Of a stretch of 64,000 nt of DNA, positions 37,010-47,237 are shown piece after piece; position 1 is the first letter of the stretch; every line of letters starts with the position of its first letter. The notes beneath the pieces were generated by a model that did not search any database, was not told the origin of the DNA, and saw only the letters and a program-made list of their open reading frames with translations. Position numbers and translations under genes: made by a program. Origin of the DNA: Tenodera sinensis (lineage: Eukaryota > Arthropoda > Insecta > Mantodea > Mantidae); assembly GCA_030765045.1 (NCBI GenBank), contig CM060967.1, positions 147,637,751-147,701,750 on the forward strand, written 5' to 3'.

Positions 37010-37882
37010 ACAGATTAGTCTGTCACGCGCACTAACAGATAATCATGGTAATCGAGATAATCGTTTGTAAACATGGTTTTATTACGCATTTCATCATAGG
37101 TACAACAAGAATATGAGAATATTGTAGGTTTAAGCGACAATAAAATCTGTTAAGAGCTAGTCGCTATGCGATTGCTTTGAAGTTCCGTTCTCTTTGCATG
37201 ATCAAGGCATAAAAAAAGAATAACGTCACAGTATTTGAGGAAAGTATTTGAAATTTCGTACCAATAATACAGAATATCTCGAAAACGATTGTCTCAAAAT
37301 TTATTTTGCATTAATTGCATCATTTAATGAAATCTAAATTTTTTGTGCAGTAACATTCTGTCCATCTCTTACGTTTTAAAGTTATACAAAAGTCATCCTC
37401 AATGAGGAAACTATTTCCAGGTAATTCGAGATATACATTTTATTTGTCATTAAAAGAACTCAAAATCTGTTATTTTAATCGAAATCATTTGAGCTATTTT
37501 TGAAGCTTTTTCCGTTTAAAGGGTAGTTCATGCGGGGAGATTTTCTTGAAAATCTTCGTGTTTCATTTCTGGAAGATGCTGAAGTTAAATACCAACGCTT
37601 TTAAGTTATCCTTTTCAAAAATCTCACCCCCCCCCCTCACAGACACATACACAGACACATGCCCACATACAAAAGCATATACCTTTTTCTCAGATTCAGA
37701 GGTTGCCCCAGGCCGCGCCGTAGCCGAGTGATTAGACCATTCACTTCTCACCAAAGGGGCCCGGGTTCGATCGCAGCCAACCGCAGGTGGGATTGGTGGT
37801 AGACGAAGTAGCTCTTGGCTGGGTTTTCTCTGAGTTGGGTTGAATGCATTACTTCTACTTCTATAGCAGTAGAGAAAGTAAC
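37010..37882 (-). mobile_element. ACTTTCTCTA element, near-complete, split by a SINE
   Basis: From 37010 the reverse complement of the element runs collinearly: ATGGTAATCGAGATAATCGT, GTTCCGTTCTCTTTGCATGA, TTAAAGGGTAGTTCATGCGG, a C-run and a CA-rich tract, then TTCTCAGATTCAGAGG. It is interrupted at about 37710 and resumes at about 37848 with TACTTCTACTTCTATAGCAG, ending TAGAGAAAGTAAC. The SINE between the two parts must have inserted later. Confidence 0.8.
37710..37846 (+). mobile_element. tRNA-derived SINE nested in an ACTTTCTCTA element
   Basis: A box TAGCCGAGTGA at 37721-37731 and B box GGGTTCGATCGC at 37763-37774, 31 bp apart. The body continues with GGTGGGATTGGTGGTAGACG and stops inside the middle region, so it is 3'-truncated relative to the 40.2-kb copy. 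Confidence 0.85.
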
Positions 37883-38628
37883 TATATCGAGCTAACAATG
37901 AATATCCATTTTTCAGTTTATTTTGTGGCCCATAGCAATTGATTAGTATTTGGTGATGCTAATGTGGGAAGGAGGCATATCACAGCCGTGAAAGTTGACG
38001 TACATAAGTGAAGAACTACGAAAGAGAACAGACCTAGGTTACAACTGTGGAAACAGCTTGACTCACTATACTCCGCACCAACGTGAGTACCTGCTGCTAC
38101 CTTTCTGGAAACTTCATTATTGCGTCATGGAACCACTGGTGGTATAACGCACTCACTCGTGCAATTTCTATTGTTGCCGAAATTTTACCTTGCAGCGCGC
38201 CCTCATGTCAGGGAACATAAACTTTGTTTCGAAGTATATGCAAGCGATTCGTCACAAGAGTCCAAGAGAATCCAAGAGTAAGAACAAGTCACCCGAGTTA
38301 ACCCAGGCGGATGGTAAAGGGGCCACTGTACCCATACGTTTAGTACAGATTTGCCCGTGTGGTTTAACAGGTGTTGTCGAGGTTTACAAGGTTTTGTGTC
38401 GATGTCAATTGATTGGTAGGTTGGTTTCCTATGTTGTCACTGGCAGCGGAATGTGTCCGACCTTGGATATCTGACCATTGCCCTACTGCTTGCTTCGCCG
38501 GCCGCTTGTGGGACCGCCGAGCAAGGCAGTGCCAGTGGACAGAAAACCGAGAGGATTAGGTGAAGGGTATGGTAGTGCCAATTGTGGAGAGCATTTGGCA
38601 GTTTAGGTGTTTGAGGGGATAACGGCAG
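37883..38628. other. Unassigned DNA before the jockey-like remnant
   Basis: It lies just beyond the 3' end of the minus-strand LINE remnant, so part of it (especially 38480-38628, GC-richer) may be its untranslated region. A 94-codon plus frame (38190-38474) is not recognisable. Confidence 0.35.
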
Positions 38629-39420
38629 TTACCAGCCAAGGGCGTCCTTGGGCAAGCGGTAGCTCTGCCGCCGACTAGGTAGGCGATGATCATATTGCCC
38701 CAGTGTGTTGACCAACTGGTTAGGGTAAGGTGTGAGTTTGGCATACATTGTGCGAGTTCTGTTCCGCACAACGTCCACAATATATGGTATGCTGGAATAA
38801 GCGTGGAGGATGTGTGATGGGAATCTACGGTCGGTATCGTAGATCATCCTAAGCGCCCTGTTCTGCACGGCCTGCAGTCTGCGGATGGTGGATCGAGCCA
38901 CCGTTCCCCAGACCTCGCAACCATACACTATCAGGGGCTGGACGATCGCACGGTACAAGCGTAGTTTCAGATGAGTAGGCATGGTTGAACGGAAAATAGG
39001 ATACAGCTGCCTGAGGGCGGCGTATCCTAGACCGACCTTTTTCCTGACGTACGGAGCGAAGGTTAGACCGCGGTCGAGTAGCAGTCCCAGGTATTTGGTG
39101 GAGTTAACCCAGGGGATTCTTCTCCGCCGTAGTTCAGAGAAGCACCCGACTGGACTCTTCTGTGGTCTAGTGGCCATTCTCCACTTTTCACTCCACCTGC
39201 CAATGGCGTCGAGCTGTCTTTGTAGTGGAGGGAAGCAAATCGAACGTTTTTGCTCTGTGCCAGTATGAGGACATCGTTTGCATATTGGCACGTAACAGTA
39301 TGCGGTTACCCGTGTAAGTCAGACATGTAGGCAGCAAAGAGTAACGGAAGGCATGCTACCTTCCGGTACTCCAGCTGCTCGGTCTAACCGAGGATGACTT
39401 CACCACCAGCCGTCACAAAA
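38629..39420 (-). mobile_element. Jockey-clade-like reverse transcriptase remnant
   Basis: On the minus strand, AAGVPEGS (complement near 39362-39385) corresponds to the RT motif usually AGVPQGS. After frame changes, LLFAAYMSDL, a stop, and CQYANDVLILAQSKN follow (about 39245-39290). The catalytic box is YAND where an active enzyme has YADD. After one more frameshift a 220-codon frame continues through LDAIGRWSEKWRMAT, VNSTKYLGLLLDRGLTF and a YGCEVWGTVARSTIRRLQ block with QNRALRMIY, to a stop near 38629. This is the thumb/connection region typical of jockey-type LINEs. The 5' part, including the endonuclease, is missing. It is clearly inactive. Confidence 0.8.
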
Positions 39421-40168
39421 GTCCCAGAAGATCAAGTCGCTGGGGTTAGCCAAAGTGGAAGGTATATGGGCCATGCAGACCTCAACAGACCTCAACTATG
39501 CTCTCCTTCTGGGCCTTTGTCAAGCCCCGTGGAATGCAATGCGCACATACCTTTTTACATATTGTTTGACTCCTTTCTTCCACAAAAACCATGCAGTCCA
39601 TCTTTATCCATGATAGTCACCTTGCATCTTATCCATGACTTTCTCCATTTTAATATACACTCTCTTCACAACTGCCATCTAGGGTCTATGTGGTGTATTA
39701 GCATCAGTTCATTGTCCTACTAGAGAACGTGCTCATAGATGGAGCAACATTTTTAACGCGTCTCGGATATTCATATATCATATAACGCAATTTCTAGCAG
39801 AACATTAAATTGCTTAAATACTACATCATAAAGATTAGCTATTGAGAATTGTTTCATTATTTGACAGCGTTACTCTGATAAGGTTTGAAAATAAAATTAA
39901 CTAAGTAGAATCCAGAATTTCAAAATGCAAAATATCATTTTTAAAATGCATATATATTCCTATACAATAATCAATATAACAATAATTTGTCAAAGCATCG
40001 ATTAATAATGGGTATGTTATTATATGGTGCAATTAAAACAATATATTTTAAATATTTACTTTACAATTGCTAGGCAGGTAACTAAAACAGAACTGGGCAG
40101 AGTGGTAAGTAAGTGAATATGGTATAGAGGAAATACGTTCGTTTAACCAACGTCTGGTGTATCAGAAG
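39421..40168. other. Unassigned DNA
   Basis: A 109-codon plus-strand frame (39394-39723) has no recognisable domain and begins inside the LINE remnant on the opposite strand. The rest is AT-rich with no identified content. Confidence 0.4.
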
Positions 40169-40419
40169 ACCGGCAGCACCATAGCCGAGTGGTTAGACCA
40201 TTAGCTTCTCACCAAAGCGGCCCGGGTGCGATCCCAGGCAACCGTATATGGGATTTGTGATGGACGAAACGGTACTGGGGCGGGTTTCCCCCGGGTTCTC
40301 TGGTTTCCCCCGCCATCTCATTCCACCAGTGATCCATCTTCATTCTATGCATCATCAGTGTCACCGCCTGCGGTGCCGCATGTAGTAAAAGCGGGCGTTA
40401 AACAATAAAAAAGAGAGAT
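40169..40419 (+). mobile_element. tRNA-derived SINE, complete reference copy
   Basis: About 250 bp. A box TAGCCGAGTGG at 40182-40192 and B box GGGTGCGATCCC at 40224-40235, with typical tRNA spacing and a leucine/serine-tRNA-like start. The body contains GTGATGGACGAAACGG, GGTTTCCCCC runs and CACCGCCTGCGGTGCCGC, and ends GCGGGCGTTAAACAATAAAA with a short AG-rich tail. It is the most intact of the family in this window. Confidence 0.88.
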
Positions 40420-40429
40420 ATTCAAATTC

Positions 40430-40870
40430 TTATTGATGGGTAAACTGTGTTAGGAATAACTTGGAAAGTAATGAGCTAGGAGTGATATTGAAAACAAGAA
40501 AGGCGACTAATTTATGGAAAATGGCAAGAAAGGGACTTCAGGATGTAGAAATGAAAAAAAAAAAATGAGATAGCCATAAGAGATCGCCAGTGTTCTATAA
40601 ACAGATGAAAGGAATCTGGAGAGGGGAAAATACATAGGCATGTCAAATATACCCTCTTCTGGGTAAGAAGAAGGAATCGTACTAAAAGGACTAACGAAAG
40701 GTATTCCACAAACGCAATGTTTTATATGTAATTGAAATGAAGGTCTTGAACATGCATTATTTGAATGTAAAGGAACTGAAATTTGGAGAAAAGAGTACGT
40801 CAATAAGAAACTATTTAACCTAGAAATGTTGCTACAGCTGAAATGTTTTATAATTATCTAAAAAGGTAGG
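40430..40870 (+). mobile_element. LINE C-terminal zinc-knuckle remnant
   Basis: At about 40720-40775 a plus-strand frame reads CFICN, a stop, then NEGLEHALFECKGTEIW. A C-x2-C followed by H-x4-C in the context EHxLFEC is the C-terminal zinc knuckle found downstream of RT/RNase H in several non-LTR clades. KEYVNKKLFNLEML continues in the same frame. The preceding 250 bp may be more of the same ORF but are frame-shifted and interrupted by a run of A. Confidence 0.55.
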
Positions 40871-41202
40871 ACAATTTTTAAACAAAATTAAGAACAAGTG
40901 GATATGCACAGTTAATAGTCAAACTACGAAATACAGATTAGAAGTAAAACATTAATTACACTGCAAATTATGAGTATGCAAGTAATGAGAAATGTTTAAT
41001 ATCGGTCATATTTACCTCTATGTACTTTAGTATTAGAAATAACGCAAGAAAGCTTGCCAACGAGAGCTGCGCCAAACTTCGGTACTATTGGGATAAAGTC
41101 GGGTTATCTCGCTCGAATGAATGCCCCATGCCCCTTCCACACTCCCGCTGTCTCCTCTCCCTCTACTCAGTCATGCGATATGCACATTTCTAGATGTTGA
41201 TA

Positions 41203-41600
41203 GAGTGACTGAGTGAGTGACTGAGTGAGTGAGTGACTGAGTGAGTGACTGAGTGAGTGAGTGACTGAGTGAGTGACTAGGTGAGTGACTGACTGAGGGA
41301 GTGGCTGAGTGACTGAGAGACTGAGTGAGTGACTGACTAAGTGAGTGAGTGACTGAGAGACTGAGTGAGTGACTAGGTGAGTGACTGACTGAGGGAGTGG
41401 CTGAGCGAGTGAGTGACTGACTGTGTGACTGACAGAGTGGCTGACTGAGTGACTGACAGAGTGAGTGAATGAGTGACTGACTGTGACTGACTGAGTGAGT
41501 GACTGACTGACTGAGTGAGTGAGTGAGTGAGTGATTGACTGAGTGATTGACTGAGAGTGAGTAAAAGAGAGTGACAGAGAGTGACAGAGAAAGACAGAGA
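41203..41600. repeat. Degenerate (GAGT/GACT) tetranucleotide array
   Basis: About 370 bp of TGAGTGAC/TGAGTGAG units with local higher-order repetition: a block with GACTAGGTGAGTGACTGACT recurs about 100 bp later. A related short complementary array, CTCACTCACTCG, lies at 16622-16646. Confidence 0.92.
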
Positions 41601-41603
41601 TTG

Positions 41604-41660
41604 AGTGATTGGTGTTTATGGGCCCGTCGACAGCTAGCTCATTTGGGCCCGTGATGTTGA
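41604..41660 (+). repeat. Short dispersed repeat, pair with 42528-42580
   Basis: GGGCCCGTCGACAGC with TTTGGGCCC is shared with 42548-42576, including the TGAxTGG-GTTTA lead-in. It is probably the conserved end of a retroposon of unknown family. Confidence 0.55.
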
Positions 41661-42527
41661 TAGATACTGGAGCCCGTAATATGGATACTGTCGCCCTACA
41701 ACAGGCAGAACGGCACGTTTACGAAAATAGTCTTCGCATCCTGCAGACTGCCGAGCTTTCATTCTGCTGGTACTAATAAATAAATGAATGAATAAACAAA
41801 TAAATGTATATAAATAAATACCTCCTACTTCTACTCGTGCTCCTGCTGCTGTTGCTGCCCCTCCTGCTGCTACCGCCACTACTACTAAAATATATGTACA
41901 GGTGATTACATAGAACACCCCAACTGAGGCACTGATCATACTAATTTTAAATTCAATGACGAAATTATGACTTTATTAGTTTTCCTACGTGTCTAGCTAT
42001 ATTCTACCATTGTGAAACAAGGTTCGGACGGGCTGTTATTATTAACCTAGCTACATGAAACCAGTGATGAGAGGGTAGGGTAAAACGTAAGTGCTCTTTT
42101 GTTCTTTGATTCACAACACGAAATTGTCCCTCTTTGACGTGCAAGCATTAGTAACTTTAGAATGTCACACCCTGATTCACTAACTTAATAAAATGCTCTG
42201 TGGTTTCTACAATTACTGCAGCCCTATTTTACATATAAGCAAAAAGCACTTGCGGGCGTTCAAAGGATGTAACAAAAAACTACAAACATTTTCATCGTGT
42301 GTTATCTACATCAGGTATTTTATGCATTGTTTCTCAGTGTTGGTTCGTAAAAGGGAGCTATATTAACCAAACAGAAGACAGAGAGAGCGAGAGAAAGAGA
42401 GAACAATCTCATGGTTGTGTTCATATGCCATTCTTTACTCACTGCTTTAAAATCTATTACCTAAAAGCATATTATTCGATGTATTGCTAATCCGGATAAA
42501 CTTTTGATTCCCATTTAGACATTTTGT
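41661..42527. other. Unassigned DNA
   Basis: It contains short simple tracts (AATA-rich near 41770-41820, CTC/CTG-rich near 41830-41890, GA near 42378-42400) and no recognisable gene. Confidence 0.4.
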
Positions 42528-42580
42528 GACTGAGTGGAGTTTAAGGGCCCGTCGACAGCGAGGTCAATTGGGCCTAACAT
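42528..42580 (+). repeat. Short dispersed repeat, pair with 41604-41660
   Basis: Carries GGGCCCGTCGACAGCGAGGT and AATTGGGCC, matching the copy about 920 bp upstream in the same orientation. Confidence 0.55.
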
Positions 42581-43699
42581 TTTGTTGTAAGATCGAGGGG
42601 GTAAAGTGTTAGTAAAAATTCTAAAGAACCTATTTCTATGTGATGATTTTGAAATTCCATGCTCTTTCATCAACTTGATAAAAGTTTATTTCTTTATTGT
42701 TTTATCAATTTAATTCTAATTGTTCTTCATAAGTGCTTAAATACGTCGTGCATAATTATTCTTCAACGCTCCCAAAAGATTGGGCTTAATTAACATTTTT
42801 CTTCCTACAGAATGAAATTGTTTCCTGGAGTCTTGGAGTAATAACGATGATATGCAAAACTTATCTTCCGGACTAAGTGGCCGAAAACAGATGAAAGTGA
42901 CATTTCTTCCGCTACTGTAACGGACATCTTCAGCGTATTGCCTACATATTTTGAAGAGGTTCCACATAGTCATAGAAAAAACGCAAACTTCACGTTTTTT
43001 CTTCCCTATGACGTGGTTTTAGGCTGGATTACATATTTTGCTTCTGCTAAAAGGGACATCATTTCCAGAATTTTGAATATTTTTGGCAGGAGGTAATGGA
43101 GTTTGAAACCATAACGTTGTCTCATAAGTTCGTTCGTTTCTCGTTACCTTTCAACACTAAAACGCCTGGGAACACACCCCATCTACAGAAAAGCTCCGGC
43201 AGAGTAGTTCCCAAACTATTTTAGGGCGAAATTCCCTCCTCGAAATCGAGAAAACCACTTTTGACATGCTCGATTCGTTACTGCATCTTCCTCGTAGACA
43301 GACAAATTTTCTGACAGTATTGTGAAGTGGTTACTATAGCAAAACAGCATGGGATATCAGAATCGTCCCTTTTTACTTTCAATTGTTTGTGTTTTGCACA
43401 CAAGTTCACTATATTCCATCTAACGCTAGCGACAAACACACACGAAGTATGCAATAGCGTGTCCGGATGTTGACGTCTAATTCGTAGTGGAGGTTGAACA
43501 ACTATGATAATGTGACATTGGTCGTATAACAATACACGGACGAGAGAGGCCGGGTGACATTGAATACAGCGAGCGATTGTATGTGACCATAAACAATGAT
43601 GTCGGTAAAAGACAAACGAAAGGAGTCGAGAGCCTTCTCCAATTGCAGTTGTCCTTGCGCACGTGTGCATAGAAAGATCTCGAAGGATGTCATGTGACG
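42581..43699. other. Unassigned DNA
   Basis: A possible 50-bp scrap of the ACTTTCTCTA element (minus) lies near 42640-42690 (GAAATTCCATGCTCTTTC). A 146-codon minus-strand frame at 43278-43718 has no recognisable domain. Confidence 0.35.
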
Positions 43700-44060
43700 C
43701 CACCTCCAGTATAAACACAGTTTTCGAGAGCTGACAGGGAGCCAGTTTAGAGTTAGTTTAGTCAGTAGCAGTTTAGTTGTAGTTGAGAGTTAAGTCGTCG
43801 TGAACGAGTGAGTCGGCCAGCCTGTCAACGAGTACGTATGTATCGTCAAATGATTGTATCGTAATAGTCATGATATAAGAGACAGAGAAACTGTAGAAAG
43901 ACATTGTAAGACTGAGAAAGATTATCAAAGGAACAATTGTGATAGCAGAAAGGACTATAAATTGTACTTTGTAGTAACATTTATAGGACAGTAAGGTGTT
44001 AGGAGAGTAACAGGACTTCGAATCCTGCCATCATTGTTACAATAATTTGAGTGTATAAAG
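43700..44060 (+). promoter_or_regulatory. TATA-containing, possibly LTR-derived promoter region
   Basis: CCAGTATAAACACAG at about 43709-43723 is followed 25-30 bp later by GAGAGCTGACAGGGAGCCAG and a run of GTTTAG/AGTTGAGAGTTAAG motifs. Such repeats after a TATA box are common in the transcribed part of insect LTRs. No second copy is present, so the LTR idea is untested. Confidence 0.25.
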
Positions 44061-44969
44061 AGTTCAGGGTTTTCAGACGCTATACATGGAACTTGCAGAC
44101 AAAACGAACTTATGAGATAATCTTATAAAACAGTTGCTCAAATTTACGTGAATATAAGGTGTTTAGTTTATCATTAATTAAAGAATAGCATATTACGAAA
44201 CTACAGATTTAGAGGAAAAGACATATAATCAACATATAGCAATTTCAGTACGAGGGAAGAGATATAAATTATTGAAATAATTGTTCTAGTCCAGGCACCC
44301 ACCAAACTTATGGTAAGAAATTCAGTATAACACACGAAAGAGTTAACATTTGACTTTTTCAGAGTGCTTATAAATATTTTTGTTTCCATTAGAGGAAACG
44401 AGTGTATAAACAAAAAAATGTTTTTATAGTAAAAAGGCTACCATTACACTGCGGTGTTGAATCAACGACGCATTTAAAACCCTTTTATTTCTCCATGAAT
44501 GAGACACGCTTGGATTCCAACGATGTCATTTCCGTTGTTGTTATGGCGCCATTTCCGCGAACAGAAAAGTATATCTGAGGCAACCGGTGGTTGGCTATTA
44601 ACTCGCATTCCTAGAGAAGGAACGCTTCACGGTTTCCCTCGAAAGTGAAGTTAATTCTCACAACTTATTTAACTTGTGCACACAGTATGACAATAGTATA
44701 CTGGAATGTAGAATTACAGTTTTATAAATATTATGAAGCACTATTTGATATTGTCGATTCAGTTTTAGGGTAAAACTTTTTTGTATATATGTTGCAATAA
44801 TTCAGATGGATTCAAATCTCTGCTCTGACACGAATATTTCAGTCTGGTTCCACGTTTTCAAGCCAATTAGAGTTGTTTAAAATATATTCAATCTGATTAA
44901 AATATATTCCGCACTGAAACTCGTGAGCAACAATTAATAAATATATTTTTTTGACAAATCAATCACATC
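44061..44969. other. Unassigned AT-rich DNA
   Basis: No recognisable gene or repeat. Confidence 0.4.
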
Positions 44970-45640
44970 ATCTTGACTTAGTCTTTTCCGTCATTTTTCA
45001 AAGCAGCCTCCATTTCCCTGCATCGTTCTGCAAATCTGAAGTTGCCTTTTCGATAGAACTCCAATCCAAATGGTGCCATTTCAGACTCTATCATTTGTTT
45101 CAGACTTTTAATGAAGGACCCAGGTTTCATCGCCCGTTACTACAGAATCATCACCTTAATTTTGACATTTTTGATTATGGTTTTAGGCGATGATATTTTC
45201 TACAGTTTGTGATCTTCGGTGAATAAACGTGGGACTTATCGGATACACGCACTTCTGTAACCTAAATTTGCATTTGTTTCTTGCACTGCGCTATGTCCTA
45301 CTGCAAGTTTTTCGGAGATTTCACAGTGGCACACCCGAGCTCAAAAACTGTTTCTTTGTTGCATTACGTGGAGGCGGTTTGACGGCGATTGCTACGAAGC
45401 TGTTCTTGATACTCATGTTCCCATCTGTGAAATATTTCTACCCATCTCCTAACACTGCTGGTGCCGATGCGGACATCTCCAAGGCAGAGTGAAGTCTAAG
45501 GAGAATTTAAGCGGCAGCTTCTTCCTCTTTAACAAAGAACTCAATGACAGCACAGTGTCGAAACGAAACTGATGTGCAGGATTTTGGAAATACTGCCAAT
45601 GCTCGCGTGTCAAATGCTGACGTCACAATAGAGCAACAAG
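44970..45640 (-). mobile_element. Mariner-like transposase pseudogene
   Basis: Read on the minus strand in successive frames: HCAVIEFFVKEEEAAA, a stop, then LLRLHSAL (45500-45560); a frameshift into TSSVRRWVEIFHRWEHEYQ-like sequence (about 45380-45480); ISEKLAVGHSAVQETNANLG (45270-45330); a stop, then VPRLFTEDHKL; and finally GDETWVLH (about 45110-45135). These are the mariner N-terminal helix-turn-helix, the second helix-turn-helix ending in the WVP-LTEEHK motif, and the first catalytic-Asp motif GDETWV. A region between HKL and GDETW is shortened, and nothing recognisable of the two later catalytic Asp motifs remains toward 44970. The copy has many stops and frameshifts. Confidence 0.72.
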
Positions 45641-45823
45641 TGGTATAAGATCTGTATATATATCTTTGATACACAAAGATCTGTAGTTTAGATCCTATAG
45701 TCGTGCTTGTTACAGTGTTGTAATTTGAGTTTTAACAATGAGTTACGACTTTCATTATGATCCTCCTACGTCTACAGATTTTAACCCCGTAATGCACAGT
45801 GTTGCCATTTGGCAACGAAGAGC

Positions 45824-46096
45824 TGTCTGGGCGTGTTTTGTCCGGGTTCTCCGCTTTTGCCCTCCATTCATTCCACCAACTGCTCCATCATCACCTTTCC
45901 AGTCATTCATTTCGCCTACATTTCATATCATCGTCTTCGTCACTCTCATACCTGTTGCTGGACTGACCTCCCGCTTCCCGGTCTTCTCTGGTTCGGTCCA
46001 TAGGTTCGCAGGTATCTGACTGACCCTAGGCACAGGCTTGTAAGTCCTAGAGGGTGTCAGTCCTCCATATGGGGAGGGCAATTAGATGAAGAAGAA
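45824..46096 (+). mobile_element. tRNA-derived SINE, variant-body copy, 5'-truncated
   Basis: Matches the reverse complement of 36211-36440: TTCTCCGC, CATTCATTCCACCAACTGCT, GGTTCGGTCCATAGGTTCGC, GGCTTGTAAGTCCTAGAGGG, ending AGATGAAGAAGAA. The tRNA-like head is absent. It confirms the 3' half as an independent repeated unit. Confidence 0.75.
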
Positions 46097-46754
46097 ATAT
46101 ATAGTGCCTTTAATAATAAAATGAAGATATTGGCATCATAAATGTATCAATGTGCTTCAGTATTATTGTCGTTTCTCTTTTTCTTTTCCAAAATTCAAAA
46201 TGTTTGCACTTTTAGTCTAATTGTAACCCCTTACAATTGTAGCACTGGTTGTTTTAGTGCCCCCTCCATCTTTTAGTAAGGCAGAAATGACTCACGACGT
46301 TCGGATTCGAATGAACGGTGAGTCGATTTCATCTGGCCTTTAGCAATCATGCTTATTCGAATTACTCCCTTTAAGGAAACTGTGAAAAGGATACTTAAAG
46401 TGGTTCGGAATTAAACAAGAATGGCATATGTAGCAGAATAGTTCATGCCATAGAGGTTTCTGATTCCTGCTTGCCAGGTGAGAGCAATTCAAAGAAAGTA
46501 CCGCGCTACGACTATTGGGGCTAACATAAAACGGGAGTACCTACTCTTCACTGCATAACGTTATATATACTGAGTGTCTGCAAAAATACTGACAACGCTT
46601 AGTATGTTGATCTGACCTGAGCATAATAACATTCCTGTACAAGGGCCGCATTGCTCCATAGTCCTTGGTGCACGCCCTAATGCGTTACTTGTGTGGTTTC
46701 CAGTGCAGTGAGGTCTCTTAACAGCAGTGCGACACGTACCACTACACAGCTGCG
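46097..46754. other. Unassigned DNA
   Basis: It may include more of the transposon that carries the transposase fragment to its right, but no motif is readable. Confidence 0.35.
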
Positions 46755-47237
46755 AAATGGCCGACATGATCTCCAGCACACTTTGATGTAAATGTGCTCA
46801 ATCACCTCAACGTTGCATGTCAAAAACGATCGATTGGTAGAGGAGGACCAGTACCATGGCTAGCGCGTTCACCAGATCTAATACCTCTCGAGGATTTTCT
46901 GTGGAGTTGTATGAAGAGTATGGTGTATGGCTCTCCTGTGACGTCAGCGGAGAATCTTATGGTTCGAGTCCACGGAGTGATTCAAAATCTTCAAAAACGA
47001 TCGCAGTATTTGGTCATTAGCACCGCCGACATAGACTCTGCAAGGCGTTTTAATGCAGCCCATTTTAATGCGGACATTATTTGTTTATTTAAAAGATGTG
47101 AATGTATACCCACTTCGCATTTCGATGCGCTACAGCGTCCAAATATGGTCCAAAGGGTTCCTATTTGAAAACAGATCAGTTTGGCATCCCGCACAGCATA
47201 CTAAGAGTTGTCGGTGTTTTTTGGGACGTCCTGTATA
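46755..47237 (+). mobile_element. Tc1/mariner-superfamily DDE transposase 3' fragment with terminal repeat
   Basis: A plus-strand frame ending at 47168 contains SPAHFDVNVLNHLN, RSIGRGGPVPWLARSPDL and PLEDFLWSCMKSMVYGSPVT, then a helical C-terminus. WPARSPDLTPLDFFLWG is the hallmark around the second and third catalytic positions of a large arthropod transposase group. Here the Thr-Pro-Leu-Asp context has become IPLED. About 50 bp after the stop, TTTTTTGGGACGTCCTGTAT (47217-47236) looks like the 3' terminal inverted repeat. The upstream half of the gene is missing; an in-frame stop just before SPAH marks decay. Confidence 0.7.

Noticed and set aside
37721..37780. A functional tRNA gene with GCCGAGTGATTAGACC
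   Set aside because: The same head is attached to SINE bodies at three other places, and the acceptor stem is absent.
41203..41600. CRISPR-like regular repeats
   Set aside because: Units are 4-8 bp simple repeats without spacers, and the genome is eukaryotic in style.
43278..43718. 146-codon minus-strand frame
   Set aside because: Composition rich in Cys, His and Ile without a recognisable pattern. It overlaps other frames on the same strand and lies beside a possible LTR.
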